Shown: positions 9,887 through 19,620, counted from the stretch's first letter. The stretch is DNA of 64,000 bases from Bacteroidota bacterium (GCA_016711825.1 JADJSG010000006.1:124001-188000), one strand, 5' to 3'. A program made the numbers and translations. The notes: generated by a model not told the origin, from the sequence alone.

Positions 9887-10620
9887 GATATGTAATGATT
9901 CTATTGACTGCCCTTTCCTTGTTTTTTGCAAATCATCTTTTTGCAGAAAATAATATCATGTTTGAAAAAGCAAATCAATTATATCATAATAAAAATTATG
10001 ATAGTGCAAGTGTACTCTATCAACAGATGATTCAAGATGGATATTGTCACCCTGCATTATATTACAATGCAGGCAATGCCTATTACAGAACCAATCAAAT
10101 CGGTATGGCTGTATGGTGCTTTAAAAAAGCGCTACTTTTAGATGATAACAAAAACACCCGCGATAACCTGCAATTAGCTGAAAAAAGAATTCAAGAAGAT
10201 ATTAAACCCATAGAAGATATCTTTTTTATTCGTTGGTGGCAACAAACGTATCAATTAATGACGGTGAATCAATGGGCTATCACTGCATTGATCTTTTTTT
10301 TGATTACATGGGTATTATTACTTTTAAAAAATATCGTGCAAAAAATAAGGGTATCCAAGCAAATCACTTCTGCGCTTGTTGTATTGACATGGGTGTGTTT
10401 ATTATTTTTAGGCGTAAGGTATTATCAGGATACTTATCATTATAAAGGCATCATTATAAAACCCGATACAGTCTTTAAAACTACCTCCAAGTCCACTACC
10501 ATATTATTAAGCGAAGGCATCACCGTTGAGTTTATTGCGCATAAAAAGAATCAAATCAAAGTAAAATTACCTGATGGGCGCATCGGTGAAATTGAACCCA
10601 GTGCTTTCAAGAAATTATAA
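9883..10620 (+). CDS. batE: BatE-like TPR membrane protein
   Basis: Protein of 245 residues: a signal peptide (ending NHLFAEN), two TPR-like repeats (about residues 22-95, including ALYYNAGNAYYRTNQIGMAVWCFKKAL), two membrane segments (about 128-147 and 165-182) and a C-terminal SH3-like domain (VEFIAHKKNQIKVKLPDGRIGEIEPSAF). This order matches BatE proteins that follow batD. Its start codon overlaps the batD stop. Together the two probably form a membrane complex whose molecular task is not established. Confidence 0.8.
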   Translation: MRYVMILLTALSLFFANHLFAENNIMFEKANQLYHNKNYDSASVLYQQMIQDGYCHPALYYNAGNAYYRTNQIGMAVWCFKKALLLDDNKNTRDNLQLAEKRIQEDIKPIEDIFFIRWWQQTYQLMTVNQWAITALIFFLITWVLLLLKNIVQKIRVSKQITSALVVLTWVCLLFLGVRYYQDTYHYKGIIIKPDTVFKTTSKSTTILLSEGITVEFIAHKKNQIKVKLPDGRIGEIEPSAFKKL

Positions 10621-10707
10621 AGTGAGGGCTACAAAACAATGACGCCTTTGAATGCCTGCTTGTATAATCAAACAAAAATCGCTAAAAATTTTGAAAGGGT
10701 CATAGCA

Positions 10708-11124
10708 TCATGAATGAATTTCTAATAATCTCACATCTGCACTTACCAAAGAAAGATGTATACGTAAACATTCCTTTGGCAAAAGAACCTCTGCAATTTC
10801 AGGCCATTCAATAAAACAATAAGCTGTAGGATGTTGTAAAATATCTTGCACACCTGCTTCGATTGCATCTTGCACCCCTTTTAATCGATACCAGTCAGCA
10901 TGATAAACCACTTGATCCTGGTCTGTTCTATATTCATTGATAATTGAAAATGTAGGACTGCTTGTATGTTCAGTAACGCCGAGTTGTCTGCATAAAGCAT
11001 TGATCAATGTTGTTTTACCGCTACCCATTTCAGCATAAAAAGCAAAACAACGTTTATCGGGATATTTTGTCAAAATTTGTGCTGCAATCACAGCTATTTC
11101 ATCTAAAGTGAACTCCAATTTCAT
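10708..11124 (-). CDS. tsaE: tRNA threonylcarbamoyladenosine biosynthesis ATPase TsaE
   Basis: Small ATPase of 138 residues that works with TsaB and TsaD to place the t6A modification on A37 of tRNAs that read ANN codons. The P-loop is EMGSGKTTL (near residue 31). The family signatures SSPTFSIINEY, DWYRLKG and IEWPEIAEVLLP follow in the expected order, and the length is normal for the family. It converges with batE and is transcribed alone here. No TAnnTTTG box was seen, although a TAATTTTA sequence lies just upstream. Confidence 0.93.
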   Translation of the reverse strand: MKLEFTLDEIAVIAAQILTKYPDKRCFAFYAEMGSGKTTLINALCRQLGVTEHTSSPTFSIINEYRTDQDQVVYHADWYRLKGVQDAIEAGVQDILQHPTAYCFIEWPEIAEVLLPKECLRIHLSLVSADVRLLEIHS

Positions 11125-11380
11125 GAGGTAAAATTACATCATCGCTGCGATACAATAAATATTCTCCATATAATTTAAGCATTCTTGCAAGGAATAAAGA
11201 AATTAAACCAATGACTTGCATTTTACAATCCTTATACCCATGTGATTTATAAAACATGTCCCTATTTTATAAATCTTACAGTGGTAAATACCAATTGAAA
11301 TAATGTTTAACTGTATTATGTGAAACGTCTATTGGTCTATTCCTTATTTCAGGTCGGTGTTATACTTCATGATTAAAATA

Positions 11381-11409
11381 TTTGACAGCCTTAAAATTTC
11401 GTACTTTTG
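11381..11409 (+). promoter_or_regulatory. Bacteroidota promoter for copA with almost no leader
   Basis: A TTTG -33 element at 11381-11384, a 17-base spacer and TACTTTTG at 11402-11409. Only four bases separate the -7 box from the ATG at 11414, so the transcript is predicted to start at or within the start codon. Confidence 0.7.
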
Positions 11410-11413
11410 TAGT

Positions 11414-13519
11414 ATGCAACAATCGATTCAATGTAAAGTAGATGGTATGACTTGTGGCAATTGTGCATTGACCATAACCAATTATTTAAATAAAAAAGGC
11501 GTCACAGATGCGGTCGCAAATGCATCTACAGGTGATGTATCATTTGTCATAGAAGAGGGGCTTGATGTAGATTCCCTTTATGATGGTATCGATAACTTGG
11601 GATTTAAAGTATTGCGTGGTGATGAAGAAGAAACTCAAACCCATTCATCGGTAAAACCATTTTTAATCATAGCCTCCATATTTTGGGTACCATTGATGGC
11701 TCATATGTTTATACCCTGGAAGCCCTTACATGCACCGCTTACCCAACTTATTTTAGTATTACCTGTGTTTATAATAGGCACCATCTATTTTGGCAAAAGT
11801 GCTTTTCGCTCTTTAATGAATGGCATTCCAAATATGGATGTATTGGTTTTTATTGGTGCCACCGCAGCATTCATTTATAGCATTACTGGTTGGATATTGC
11901 ATCCGGAAGCCGTGCATCAATATTTGTTTTTTGAAACCACTGCCTCTATCATCACATTGGTATTGGCAGGCAATTTTTTAGAAGAATATGCTGTTCAATC
12001 CACCGCATCATCGATTAAAGAATTGATGAAATATCAAAAAACGAGTGCCAAACTAATTTTAACGGATAGCATAGGCAAAGTAACGATTACCACCATCGAT
12101 CATGATGAAGTAAAGCTTCAGGATATTCTTCAAGTGAATACAGGAGATAAAATACCTGTTGATGGTATCATAACACAAGGCAATGCCGCCATTGATGAAA
12201 GTATGATGACTGGCGAAAGCATTCCAAATGCAAAAGGAATAGGCGATTCAGTGACAGGAGGCACCATACTTACGGAAGGAAATATACAAATGAAAGCCAC
12301 AGCCATAGGTAATAATACGGCCTTATCAACCATTATTAAATTGGTACATCAGGCTCAGGCGACCAAACCACCCATGCAAAAACTGGCTGATAAAATCAGT
12401 GCGGTATTTGTACCCTTAGTGATAGGCGTTGCCCTATTGACCTTTTTACTTAATTATTTTGCGTTTGAGGTATCGTTTCAAAACAGCATGATGCGTACCA
12501 TTGCAGTGATGGTTATTGCTTGTCCCTGTGCCATGGGTTTGGCCACACCAGCCGCTGTGATGGTAGGTCTTGGCAGGGCTGCCCGCAATGGTATATTAAT
12601 CAAAGGTGGTGATACCCTCGAAAAATTTAAAGACATCAAGCAATTTGTTTTTGACAAAACGGGGACTTTAACCACAGGTCAATTAAAGATTGATCAGTAC
12701 CAAACCACCCTTGATGAAAAGGATTTTAAAAATATTGTTTATTCCTTAGAACAATTTTCATCACACCCCATTGCAAAAAGTATTTGTAAGGAATGGGTCA
12801 GCAATACACCTATCTCCTTTACCCTTTCTGAAGAAATAAAAGGCATCGGACTCAAAGCCACTGACCATGACCAAAATGAATGGCAATTGGGTTCCTATCG
12901 ATTATTAAACAATACTTCTTCGGCTGATGATCATGATTTGTATCTGCTGAAGAACAACGAAATCGCTGGGTGGATCGACATGAAAGATGAGCTGAGACCG
13001 GAGGCCAAATCAGTCATCGAACAACTCAATGCGAAAGGCTATCGCACCCTTTTATTGAGTGGCGACCGCAAGGAAACCTGTGAAAAGATTGCTTCCACAT
13101 TAGGCATCGCTGAGGTATTTAGCGAACAATTACCAGCAGACAAACTTAACACCTTACAACAAATCATGCAGTCAGGACGCACAGTGATGGTTGGTGATGG
13201 CATCAATGATGCACCTGCCCTTGCCAAAGCCGACATCGGCATTTCGTTGAGCGATGCATCGCAAATAGCCATGCAAAGTGCTCAGGTGATTTTATTAAAA
13301 AACAATTTATCATTATTACCCCAGGCACTTTTTTTAGGCAAGCATACTTTTATTACCATCAAGCAAAATTTGTTTTGGGCATTCTTTTACAATATCGTGG
13401 CGATTCCCATAGCAGCATCTGGCTTGCTTACCCCAACATGGGGTGCAGGCATTATGGCCTTGAGCGACATCGTTTTGATTATTAATTCGCTGAGGTTAAA
13501 ATATAAAAAAGTGCATTAA
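11414..13519 (+). CDS. copA: Copper-exporting P1B-type ATPase
   Basis: Metal-pumping ATPase of about 701 residues that moves Cu(I) out of the cytoplasm. One N-terminal heavy-metal-associated domain carries GMTCGNC. Paired membrane helices and the actuator TGES loop follow (MTGESIPNAKG). The ion-binding CPC motif is in IACPCAMGLATPAA, the phosphorylation site is FDKTGTLTTG and the hinge is VGDGINDAPA. Two helices end the protein. The start at MQQSIQCKVDGM was chosen over an ATG 57 bases upstream because the promoter lies between them. No copper chaperone or regulator gene is adjacent. It converges with the AIM24-family gene with nine bases between stops. Confidence 0.93.
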   Translation: MQQSIQCKVDGMTCGNCALTITNYLNKKGVTDAVANASTGDVSFVIEEGLDVDSLYDGIDNLGFKVLRGDEEETQTHSSVKPFLIIASIFWVPLMAHMFIPWKPLHAPLTQLILVLPVFIIGTIYFGKSAFRSLMNGIPNMDVLVFIGATAAFIYSITGWILHPEAVHQYLFFETTASIITLVLAGNFLEEYAVQSTASSIKELMKYQKTSAKLILTDSIGKVTITTIDHDEVKLQDILQVNTGDKIPVDGIITQGNAAIDESMMTGESIPNAKGIGDSVTGGTILTEGNIQMKATAIGNNTALSTIIKLVHQAQATKPPMQKLADKISAVFVPLVIGVALLTFLLNYFAFEVSFQNSMMRTIAVMVIACPCAMGLATPAAVMVGLGRAARNGILIKGGDTLEKFKDIKQFVFDKTGTLTTGQLKIDQYQTTLDEKDFKNIVYSLEQFSSHPIAKSICKEWVSNTPISFTLSEEIKGIGLKATDHDQNEWQLGSYRLLNNTSSADDHDLYLLKNNEIAGWIDMKDELRPEAKSVIEQLNAKGYRTLLLSGDRKETCEKIASTLGIAEVFSEQLPADKLNTLQQIMQSGRTVMVGDGINDAPALAKADIGISLSDASQIAMQSAQVILLKNNLSLLPQALFLGKHTFITIKQNLFWAFFYNIVAIPIAASGLLTPTWGAGIMALSDIVLIINSLRLKYKKVH

Positions 13520-13528
13520 CAAATTTGA

Positions 13529-14320
13529 TTATCTACCATCTCCATCTAACAGATTACCAAGCCCACCTAAAATGCCACCTTCTTCTTTTCTACGTCCGAA
13601 AGTACCATAAGCCATGATGCGTGAAGCCAGTCTACTGATTGGTAACGATTGAATCCATACTGTACCGGGACCGCGTAAGGTTGCAAAAAACAAGCCTTCA
13701 CCGCCAAAAATGGTGTTTTTGATACCTCCTACAAATTGAACATCAAAATCAATCTCTTTGGTATAAGCAACTACACAACCTGTATCAATTTTCAATACCT
13801 CACCAGGGGTTAAAGTACGCGCGTGTACATGACCACCCGCATGAACAAAAGCCATACCATCTCCTTCAAGTTTTTGCATGATGAATCCTTCGCCACCAAA
13901 AATACCTGTACCCAGTTTTCGCTGAAATTCAATACCTACACTGACCCCTTTGGCAGCACATAAAAAAGCATCTTTTTGACATGTCATTTTACCGCCATAA
14001 TCTGCTAAGTTCATCGCAATGATTTTGCCAGGAAAAGGTGAAGCAAAGTGAACTTGTTTTTTACCTTGACCAACATTTGTAAAGGCGGTCATAAATAAAC
14101 TTTCCCCTGTAAGCAATCGCTTACCGGCACTAAATAATTTACCCATGATACCTCCTGTCTGCTGACTCCCATCGCCAAATATGGTTTCCATTTGTATACC
14201 ATCATCCATCATCATAAAGGCCCCGCTTTCTGCAATGGCTGTTTCGTTTGGATCAAGTTCAATTTCTACATGTTGCATTTCTTCTCCATGTATTCTGTAA
14301 TCTATTTCGTGTGCGTTCAT
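13529..14320 (-). CDS. AIM24/TIGR00266 family protein
   Basis: Protein of about 263 residues in the AIM24 (TIGR00266) family, recognised from MMMDDGIQMETIFGDG, GKIIAMNL, GEGFIMQKLEGDGMAFVHAGG and GPGTVWIQSLPISRLA. The fold is a repeated beta-sandwich, and the bacterial members have no firmly known function. A glycine-rich tail (GGILGGLGNLLDGDGR) ends it. An ATG start at 14318-14320 is preferred over a TTG 18 bases upstream, because that TTG overlaps a TATTTTTG promoter box. Confidence 0.9.
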   Translation of the reverse strand: MNAHEIDYRIHGEEMQHVEIELDPNETAIAESGAFMMMDDGIQMETIFGDGSQQTGGIMGKLFSAGKRLLTGESLFMTAFTNVGQGKKQVHFASPFPGKIIAMNLADYGGKMTCQKDAFLCAAKGVSVGIEFQRKLGTGIFGGEGFIMQKLEGDGMAFVHAGGHVHARTLTPGEVLKIDTGCVVAYTKEIDFDVQFVGGIKNTIFGGEGLFFATLRGPGTVWIQSLPISRLASRIMAYGTFGRRKEEGGILGGLGNLLDGDGR

Positions 14321-14335
14321 AAAGTTTATTTTTTT

Positions 14336-14343
14336 CAAAAATA
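14336..14343 (-). promoter_or_regulatory. Bacteroidota -7 box for the AIM24-family gene
   Basis: TATTTTTG on the minus strand, 15 bases before the ATG at 14320. It overlaps an alternative TTG start and so argues against that start. Confidence 0.5.
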
Positions 14344-14584
14344 AAAAAAATATTTACAAAACCTTGTTATTTTATCCATTACAAAGACTTACCGGGTTCG
14401 TTAATGATTTAACTGATACATAATGTACCAATATTCAGACTATGATATATTAAAATAAAATGTATATATAAAATATTCAATACTTGTGCATTTTGTAAAG
14501 TAAACTGGTTAATACATTTATAAGTTGAAAGTATTTGGATATCTAGCTTTTGTTATTACATTTGTTCATATTATAAAACACATC

Positions 14585-15274
14585 ATGAATCAAACATCAT
14601 TTCAATTTAAAAAACCTTTATTATTATTATCATTTTCCATACTTTTATTGAGTATTTTTTCGGATAATGCCTTTGCGCGAAAAAGAAAAATAACTATCAA
14701 TGCAGATAATGACGCTAAAATATATGTTGATGGCAAATTAGTATCAAGTGGTACTGCCAAAGTGATAGTTGGCGACAACTCAACCCTTAATGTTAGAATA
14801 GAAAAAACTGGTTTCATTACTGCAGAAAGAAATTATATCAATAATGGAAAAAATGAATTGCCTGCTACCGATTTTGTAAAACTTGAAGTAGATGATGCGT
14901 ATGAAAATTCATTTACAACTGATTTAGCCAATAGAGATATCGATTTAAAAACAGAAAAAAATGAAGAAGAAGCCTGGAAATTAATCAACAGAATTGTTGC
15001 TTCTCAATTTGATGTAATTGAAGTAACTGATAAAACAACTGGATATTTGCGTACAGCCTGGATAGTGAAAAAATTTAAATCTGCTACGATCCGTACTAGG
15101 TTAATCATCAAATCGGGCAACTCATCTAATCTTGCATTCAAGGTAAAATTGGTTTCTGAAATTGGCTCTGTTAATGCTTCTTCACGTGATGATGAATCAT
15201 TTAAATCATGGGATCGTTTATTGCGTTCATTTGAAAATATCATACAAGAATTACAAAGCCGTTTAGGCAAATAA
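14585..15274 (+). CDS. Exported PEGA-domain-like protein of unknown function
   Basis: Protein of about 229 residues with an N-terminal hydrophobic segment (LLLLSFSILLLSIFSDNAFA) that looks like a signal peptide. A short beta-domain resembling PEGA follows (KIYVDGKLVSSGTAKVIVGD, about residues 40-80). PEGA domains occur in surface proteins and carry no known activity. The rest (about 100-229) is not recognised. An in-frame TTG 60 bases upstream was rejected because it would put a second hydrophobic stretch before the signal. The gene stands alone. Confidence 0.6.
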   Translation: MNQTSFQFKKPLLLLSFSILLLSIFSDNAFARKRKITINADNDAKIYVDGKLVSSGTAKVIVGDNSTLNVRIEKTGFITAERNYINNGKNELPATDFVKLEVDDAYENSFTTDLANRDIDLKTEKNEEEAWKLINRIVASQFDVIEVTDKTTGYLRTAWIVKKFKSATIRTRLIIKSGNSSNLAFKVKLVSEIGSVNASSRDDESFKSWDRLLRSFENIIQELQSRLGK

Positions 15275-15396
15275 GGGCTACCCATTTATAGAATTCATAC
15301 ATGTATTTGGTATAAGAAAACCAAAAAACGCATTGTTATCAAAATCACATAGGTTTAATATCAGAAACGTATTATATTTATGCAAAATATTTTTTC

Positions 15397-15771
15397 ATGC
15401 AAATGCAACATATGATCAATTGGTTTGAAATACCGGTCACTGACTTTGTAAGAGCTAAACATTTTTATGAAACCATTTTTGACATTTCAATGACGGTGAC
15501 TGAAATTCAGGGATATAAAATGGCCTTTTTCCCAGCAAGTGAAGGGAGTGTAAGCGGGGCTATTTGTTTTGGCGAAGGATATATACCGAGTGGAGCAGGT
15601 TCCCTATTGTATTTGAATGCCAATCCCGATGTAAATTTAGTATTAGACAGAGCAACCACCGCTGGAGGCAGAATCATTGTCCCTAAAACTTTAATAGGCG
15701 AAGACACTGGCTATTATGCCTTTATCGTTGATACCGAAGGCAACAGAATAGCATTGCATTCAGAAAGGTAA
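15397..15771 (+). CDS. VOC superfamily (glyoxalase/bleomycin-resistance fold) protein
   Basis: A 124-residue single-module vicinal oxygen chelate protein. It starts with the typical strand INWFEIPVTDFVRAKHFYETIF and ends with GYYAFIVDTEGNRIALHS. The family includes metalloenzymes such as glyoxalase I and antibiotic-binding proteins. The substrate cannot be told from the sequence. ATG codons also occur at 15403 and 15412, and the first was chosen. Confidence 0.8.
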   Translation: MQMQHMINWFEIPVTDFVRAKHFYETIFDISMTVTEIQGYKMAFFPASEGSVSGAICFGEGYIPSGAGSLLYLNANPDVNLVLDRATTAGGRIIVPKTLIGEDTGYYAFIVDTEGNRIALHSER

Positions 15772-16058
15772 ATAGTTTGCTTTTCATTCAATAAATCTTT
15801 TTAAAATTTGGTTTGGTCATTGTCTGCCATGATCATGTTTTTGACATAAAAAACATCTTCTGCATAATGTATAGTAATTTTAATATGGACATCACATTAA
15901 AAATTGACCAACAATTATATTATAATCAACGCATGGTAAATGGTCTAATGATAAGAAACTGAAATTCAATTTGTGCGTGTAAAATACCTATGTTTTTTTG
16001 ACTTAAAATAAATGAAATTAATATAGCATCTGTATCACAAGTGAATACCGTTCACTGT

Positions 16059-16880
16059 TTAATCAGCTTTGCTCAATGTCCAGACAAGGGCTTTTTCTTT
16101 AGTTGCCCTAAATATGGTTGAATGCTTTTCATTGGGCTCATCTGAAAAATTCCATGTTAAATTTGGCAAATTTGCTGTTTTAAAAATATTAGCTATTTCC
16201 TTTGTATAAGGCGAAATTTCTTCTGTATTGGAACATGCAAACCAAATTCTTTTTTGATGAGTATTGGGTAAATGTGCTAAATGTTCTTTTGCAGTTCTAA
16301 CTAAATAATGATTATTCCACCACAATGAGGGATCAAATGCGATATAATAGTCAAACATATCTGGTGTCAAAAAAAAGGTTTCCATGACAAAAAGACCAGA
16401 TGCCGATTCTCCAATAATACTTCTTTCATTCTTAGTTCTATATCTTTTATTCACTTCAGGAAAAAGTTCATTATGTATAAATTCCCTGAATTTTTCTGAA
16501 CCACCAACAACGGGTGCAATTTCTTTGTCTTTTTCTACTTCTGTAAATCCTGTTAAATCTCTTCTTCTTTCTGTATTTTCAATCCCTACAAGAATTAAAG
16601 GTTTTATTTTATGCACTGATATTAATGAGTCTAAGGTATTTGCAATATGAGGAAAATCCTCTTTAATGCCGCCATCTGCCATATACATAACAGGTAAAGA
16701 ATCCAAATTGGATTTATAATCAGCAGGTGTCCAAACATTAATAGTTCTTTGCTCTTCCAAGAGCTTAGATTGAATCGTAAATGTTTCATGTGAGGGAATA
16801 GGGTCATCGGGTTGAGCTACATTGGTACAATTTGTAAGTGTAAAAAAGATCAGTAGTAAAAGGTTATTTATGAATTTCAT
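16059..16880 (-). CDS. Putative esterase lipoprotein (esterase D/Fes-like alpha/beta hydrolase)
   Basis: Lipoprotein of 273 residues with a lipobox (LTNC, residues 15-18), so it is probably anchored in the envelope. The body matches the putative-esterase alpha/beta hydrolase family (esterase D, Fes, IroE). The nucleophile serine is in GESASG and a likely catalytic histidine is in EKHSTIFRA near the C-terminus. Homologues cut ester bonds in substrates that range from S-formylglutathione to siderophores, and the substrate here is unknown. No siderophore or transport genes are adjacent. Confidence 0.75.
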   Translation of the reverse strand: MKFINNLLLLIFFTLTNCTNVAQPDDPIPSHETFTIQSKLLEEQRTINVWTPADYKSNLDSLPVMYMADGGIKEDFPHIANTLDSLISVHKIKPLILVGIENTERRRDLTGFTEVEKDKEIAPVVGGSEKFREFIHNELFPEVNKRYRTKNERSIIGESASGLFVMETFFLTPDMFDYYIAFDPSLWWNNHYLVRTAKEHLAHLPNTHQKRIWFACSNTEEISPYTKEIANIFKTANLPNLTWNFSDEPNEKHSTIFRATKEKALVWTLSKAD

Positions 16881-17445
16881 ATTTATTAAAATAGAGTGTA
16901 AATATTTTTTCTAAAGTAGGTTTAAATCAGTTACCAGGCTAACAATATTAAAGGCATAAAATTAGCCCCTTTCATTCAAAAAACAACAGTTAAAAAAATA
17001 AAACCCGCGCCTCAATATGCTCCTTAGGAATGATATGGTGATATCATTTTAATGGGATATTATGCATTTACCTTTGTTGTTGTTATCTATTTTCTGAAAG
17101 GGGGCTTGTGTGCTAATACCTAAAGGATTTTGTATCTTTAAATTGCAAGCAAATTTGTCTTAAACAAGTGCATGATAAAATCTTGATTCCTTCTATATTC
17201 CATTTTAAATATAGGGTAGCATATAAGAGTAAATTGCAAAATTCCTTACTCTTTTAATAGGGGCATTAAATGGCGGTTACTCATTCATCAAATATTTAAA
17301 TACACGCTGAAAATATGAATGACTCTTTGATCAACTACAACCTTTGCATTTCACCTGTAGTATGTGTACTAACACTTTTAAACCTTTTTTTTATTGCACA
17401 TCCATCATCTATGCTGTAAATTCGTGTTTAAAAATATATAAAAAG
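16881..17445. other. Intergenic region with one isolated promoter-like box
   Basis: 565 bases between two divergently transcribed genes. I found no convincing ORF or hairpin terminator. TACCTTTG at 17069-17076 fits the -7 box but is about 370 bases from the next start, so it may be a chance match or may serve an unseen small transcript. Confidence 0.4.
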
Positions 17446-18015
17446 ATGCCAGACAAAAAACGTTGCCTTTGGCCTGCCAACGACCCACTGATGATACATT
17501 ACCACGATGAAGAATGGGGCATGCCTGTACATGACGATGCCAAACATTTTGAATTTATCGTATTAGATACCTTTCAGGCTGGACTCAGTTGGAAAACCAT
17601 TTTACACAAAAGAGAAAATTTCAGGAAAGCATTTGATCAATTTAATTATAAAAAAATAGCAAAGTATGATGAAGCCAAAGTACTCTCATTGATGCAAGAT
17701 GCAGGTATCATCCGAAATCAATTAAAAATTCGTGCAAGCATCACCAATGCCCAAGCCTTTATGAAGGTGCAAAAAGAATTTGGGAGTTTTGATCAATATG
17801 TTTGGTCATTTGTGCAACATAAACCCCTTATGAATAAGTATACTGAACATACACAACTACAAGCGACTTCTACAGAAAGTGATGCCTTGAGTAAAGATTT
17901 AATCAAACGCGGTTTTAAATTTGTGGGCTCTACCATCGTGTATGCTTATATGCAGGCTGCTGGTATGGTCAACGATCATTTAGTAGATTGTTTCCGATAT
18001 AAAAAATGTAAATAA
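17446..18015 (+). CDS. tag: DNA-3-methyladenine glycosylase I
   Basis: Base-excision repair enzyme of about 189 residues that removes 3-methyladenine from alkylated DNA. The Tag family is shown by KRCLWPANDPLMIHYHDEEWGMPVHDD at the N-terminus, which includes the zinc ligand cysteine and histidine and the catalytic-pocket glutamate. LDTFQAGLSWKTILHKRENFRKAF and the C-terminal KFVGSTIVYAYMQAAGMVNDHLVDCFR follow. The start at MPDKKRC was chosen. An ATG-like start 102 bases upstream would add a hydrophobic extension that is foreign to the family. The next gene, fabG-like, is on the same strand 150 bases downstream. Confidence 0.93.
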   Translation: MPDKKRCLWPANDPLMIHYHDEEWGMPVHDDAKHFEFIVLDTFQAGLSWKTILHKRENFRKAFDQFNYKKIAKYDEAKVLSLMQDAGIIRNQLKIRASITNAQAFMKVQKEFGSFDQYVWSFVQHKPLMNKYTEHTQLQATSTESDALSKDLIKRGFKFVGSTIVYAYMQAAGMVNDHLVDCFRYKKCK

Positions 18016-18165
18016 CCTCCTCAATCTGAAAGATTTTAGAAGCCATTCACCTACATAGATGATGCATGAAGTGATAGAAGTTTGAAAATTTGAAAATTCA
18101 TGCCTATTTTGCGCCACGAACGCGAAACGTTTGTAACACTTGCAAACATTCAAACATTGAATCAA

Positions 18166-18921
18166 ATGAAATTACTCGAAAATAAAGTAGCAATCGTAAC
18201 CGGTGGTAGCCGTGGTATTGGTGAGGCCATTGTTCTAAAATTTGCCCAGGAGGGTTGCCATGTTGCCTTTACTTATGTCAGTGATAGCAGTGCTGAACGT
18301 AGCGAATCACTTGTAGCCACTTGCAAAGCCCTGGGCGTAAATGCAAAAGCATACAAAAGCAATGCAGGTAGTTTTTCTGATTGTGAAACTATGGTAGCCG
18401 CAGTAATACAAGATTTTGGCACTGTTGATATATGTGTCAACAATGCAGGTATTTCAAAAGATAATTTGTTGTTGCGCATGACAGAGGCACAATGGGATGA
18501 TGTGATGGCGATTAACCTCAAGTCTGTTTTCAACATGACCAAGCAGGTGATGCGTCCGATGATGAAAGCCAAATCAGGCAGTATCATCAATATGAGTTCT
18601 GTCATTGGCGAAATGGGCAATGCAGGACAAAGTAGCTATGCCGCAAGTAAAGCGGGCGTAATCGGTTTTACAAAATCGATTGCCAAAGAAATTGGCAGTA
18701 GAAACATACGTTGCAATGCCGTTGCACCGGGCTTTGTAGAAACCGATATGACTTCCTATTTGCAAGATGGTGAGGGTGCCGAAAAATACAAAGCAGGTAT
18801 TCCATTAGGTCGGTTTGCCACTGCTGAAGATATTGCCAACACAGCCTTGTTTCTTGCTTCTGATATGGGTAATTATATTACTGGTCAGGTGATTAGTGTA
18901 TGTGGGGGCTTATGTATTTAG
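18166..18921 (+). CDS. fabG: 3-oxoacyl-ACP reductase-type short-chain dehydrogenase
   Basis: NAD(P)H-dependent reductase of 251 residues. The Rossmann motif TGGSRGIG (residues 12-19), NNAG, and the catalytic Ser...Tyr-x-x-x-Lys (MSSVIGEMG...YAASKAG) are all present, with the FabG-like end FLASDMGNYITGQVISVCGG. It probably reduces 3-ketoacyl-ACP in fatty-acid synthesis, although many paralogues share these motifs. The start at MKLLENKVAIVTGG was chosen over one 66 bases upstream. The leader has short two-copy 8-base repeats (18081-18096 and 18143-18158). The gene converges with an outer-membrane protein gene. Confidence 0.88.
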   Translation: MKLLENKVAIVTGGSRGIGEAIVLKFAQEGCHVAFTYVSDSSAERSESLVATCKALGVNAKAYKSNAGSFSDCETMVAAVIQDFGTVDICVNNAGISKDNLLLRMTEAQWDDVMAINLKSVFNMTKQVMRPMMKAKSGSIINMSSVIGEMGNAGQSSYAASKAGVIGFTKSIAKEIGSRNIRCNAVAPGFVETDMTSYLQDGEGAEKYKAGIPLGRFATAEDIANTALFLASDMGNYITGQVISVCGGLCI

Positions 18922-18930
18922 GATTAAAAG

Positions 18931-19605
18931 TTATTTCTTCTTTTTAGCATTTATTCTATAGCCCAAATTGAGCTGGTGCTGAAGATTTATACCATCAACT
19001 TTGTGAACTCCTTCTGAAAATACCTGTGTATAATTTAGAGGTAAAGATGCCTCATATCCTACTGCAAATCTGTTCCAGTTTACACGAATACCGGTAAAGG
19101 GACGTGCAGATAAATTCATGATAAAAGCTGAGCTTGTCTCATGTCCGTGAAAGCGATAGCTTTGATTGGGGATATACCATTCTTCATTATACATTACAGG
19201 GCTTTTCATAAATGCAAAACCTATATCGGCACCTCCATATATTGATACGTCTCTATGAATATGTTTTTGCCATTCTTTTCCTATCGAAAACTTTGGCATA
19301 AGCGCCTCGTAAGAATTATATGTTTGTTGAAAAGTGTCACCGACAGATGTGTTGTTATAATTTGAAAATAGGTTTTTTTTAAAAATTGTGAAGCCAAATC
19401 TGATAGCAGTATTTTCTGTATTATATTTTACCCATTGCAGTCCTATTGGAAATGGATTGTTTGAATGGGAATAAAAATGACCAGGTGAATAATAGTTCTT
19501 GTTTTTATTCAAATTGAAATTCATCATTAAATAAGAACTTCCTGTTTGAGCAAATACCGCAGAAAATGAAAGAATGAATAATAAAAGTAGCGTAGTGTGT
19601 TTCAT
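18931..19605 (-). CDS. Predicted outer-membrane beta-barrel protein, function unknown
   Basis: Protein of about 224 residues with a clear signal peptide (MKHTTLLLLFILSFSAVFAQ). It is rich in alternating aromatic strands and glycine and ends in a beta-strand (LQHQLNLGYRINA), the look of a small outer-membrane barrel of the PorT/OmpW kind common in Bacteroidota. No specific family was recognised. The ATG at 19603-19605 was chosen. A TTG 18 bases upstream overlaps the promoter box. Confidence 0.6.
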   Translation of the reverse strand: MKHTTLLLLFILSFSAVFAQTGSSYLMMNFNLNKNKNYYSPGHFYSHSNNPFPIGLQWVKYNTENTAIRFGFTIFKKNLFSNYNNTSVGDTFQQTYNSYEALMPKFSIGKEWQKHIHRDVSIYGGADIGFAFMKSPVMYNEEWYIPNQSYRFHGHETSSAFIMNLSARPFTGIRVNWNRFAVGYEASLPLNYTQVFSEGVHKVDGINLQHQLNLGYRINAKKKK

Positions 19606-19620
19606 GATATATTTTTTTGA

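Noticed and set aside
14525..14584. Upstream TTG as start of the PEGA-domain protein
   Set aside because: It would add a second hydrophobic segment before the signal peptide; the ATG at 14585 fits better.
18081..18158. Two-copy 8-base repeats upstream of fabG as a phase-variable array
   Set aside because: Only two units each (TTTGAAAA and CAAACATT), too few for slippage to be likely, and both lie upstream of the chosen start.
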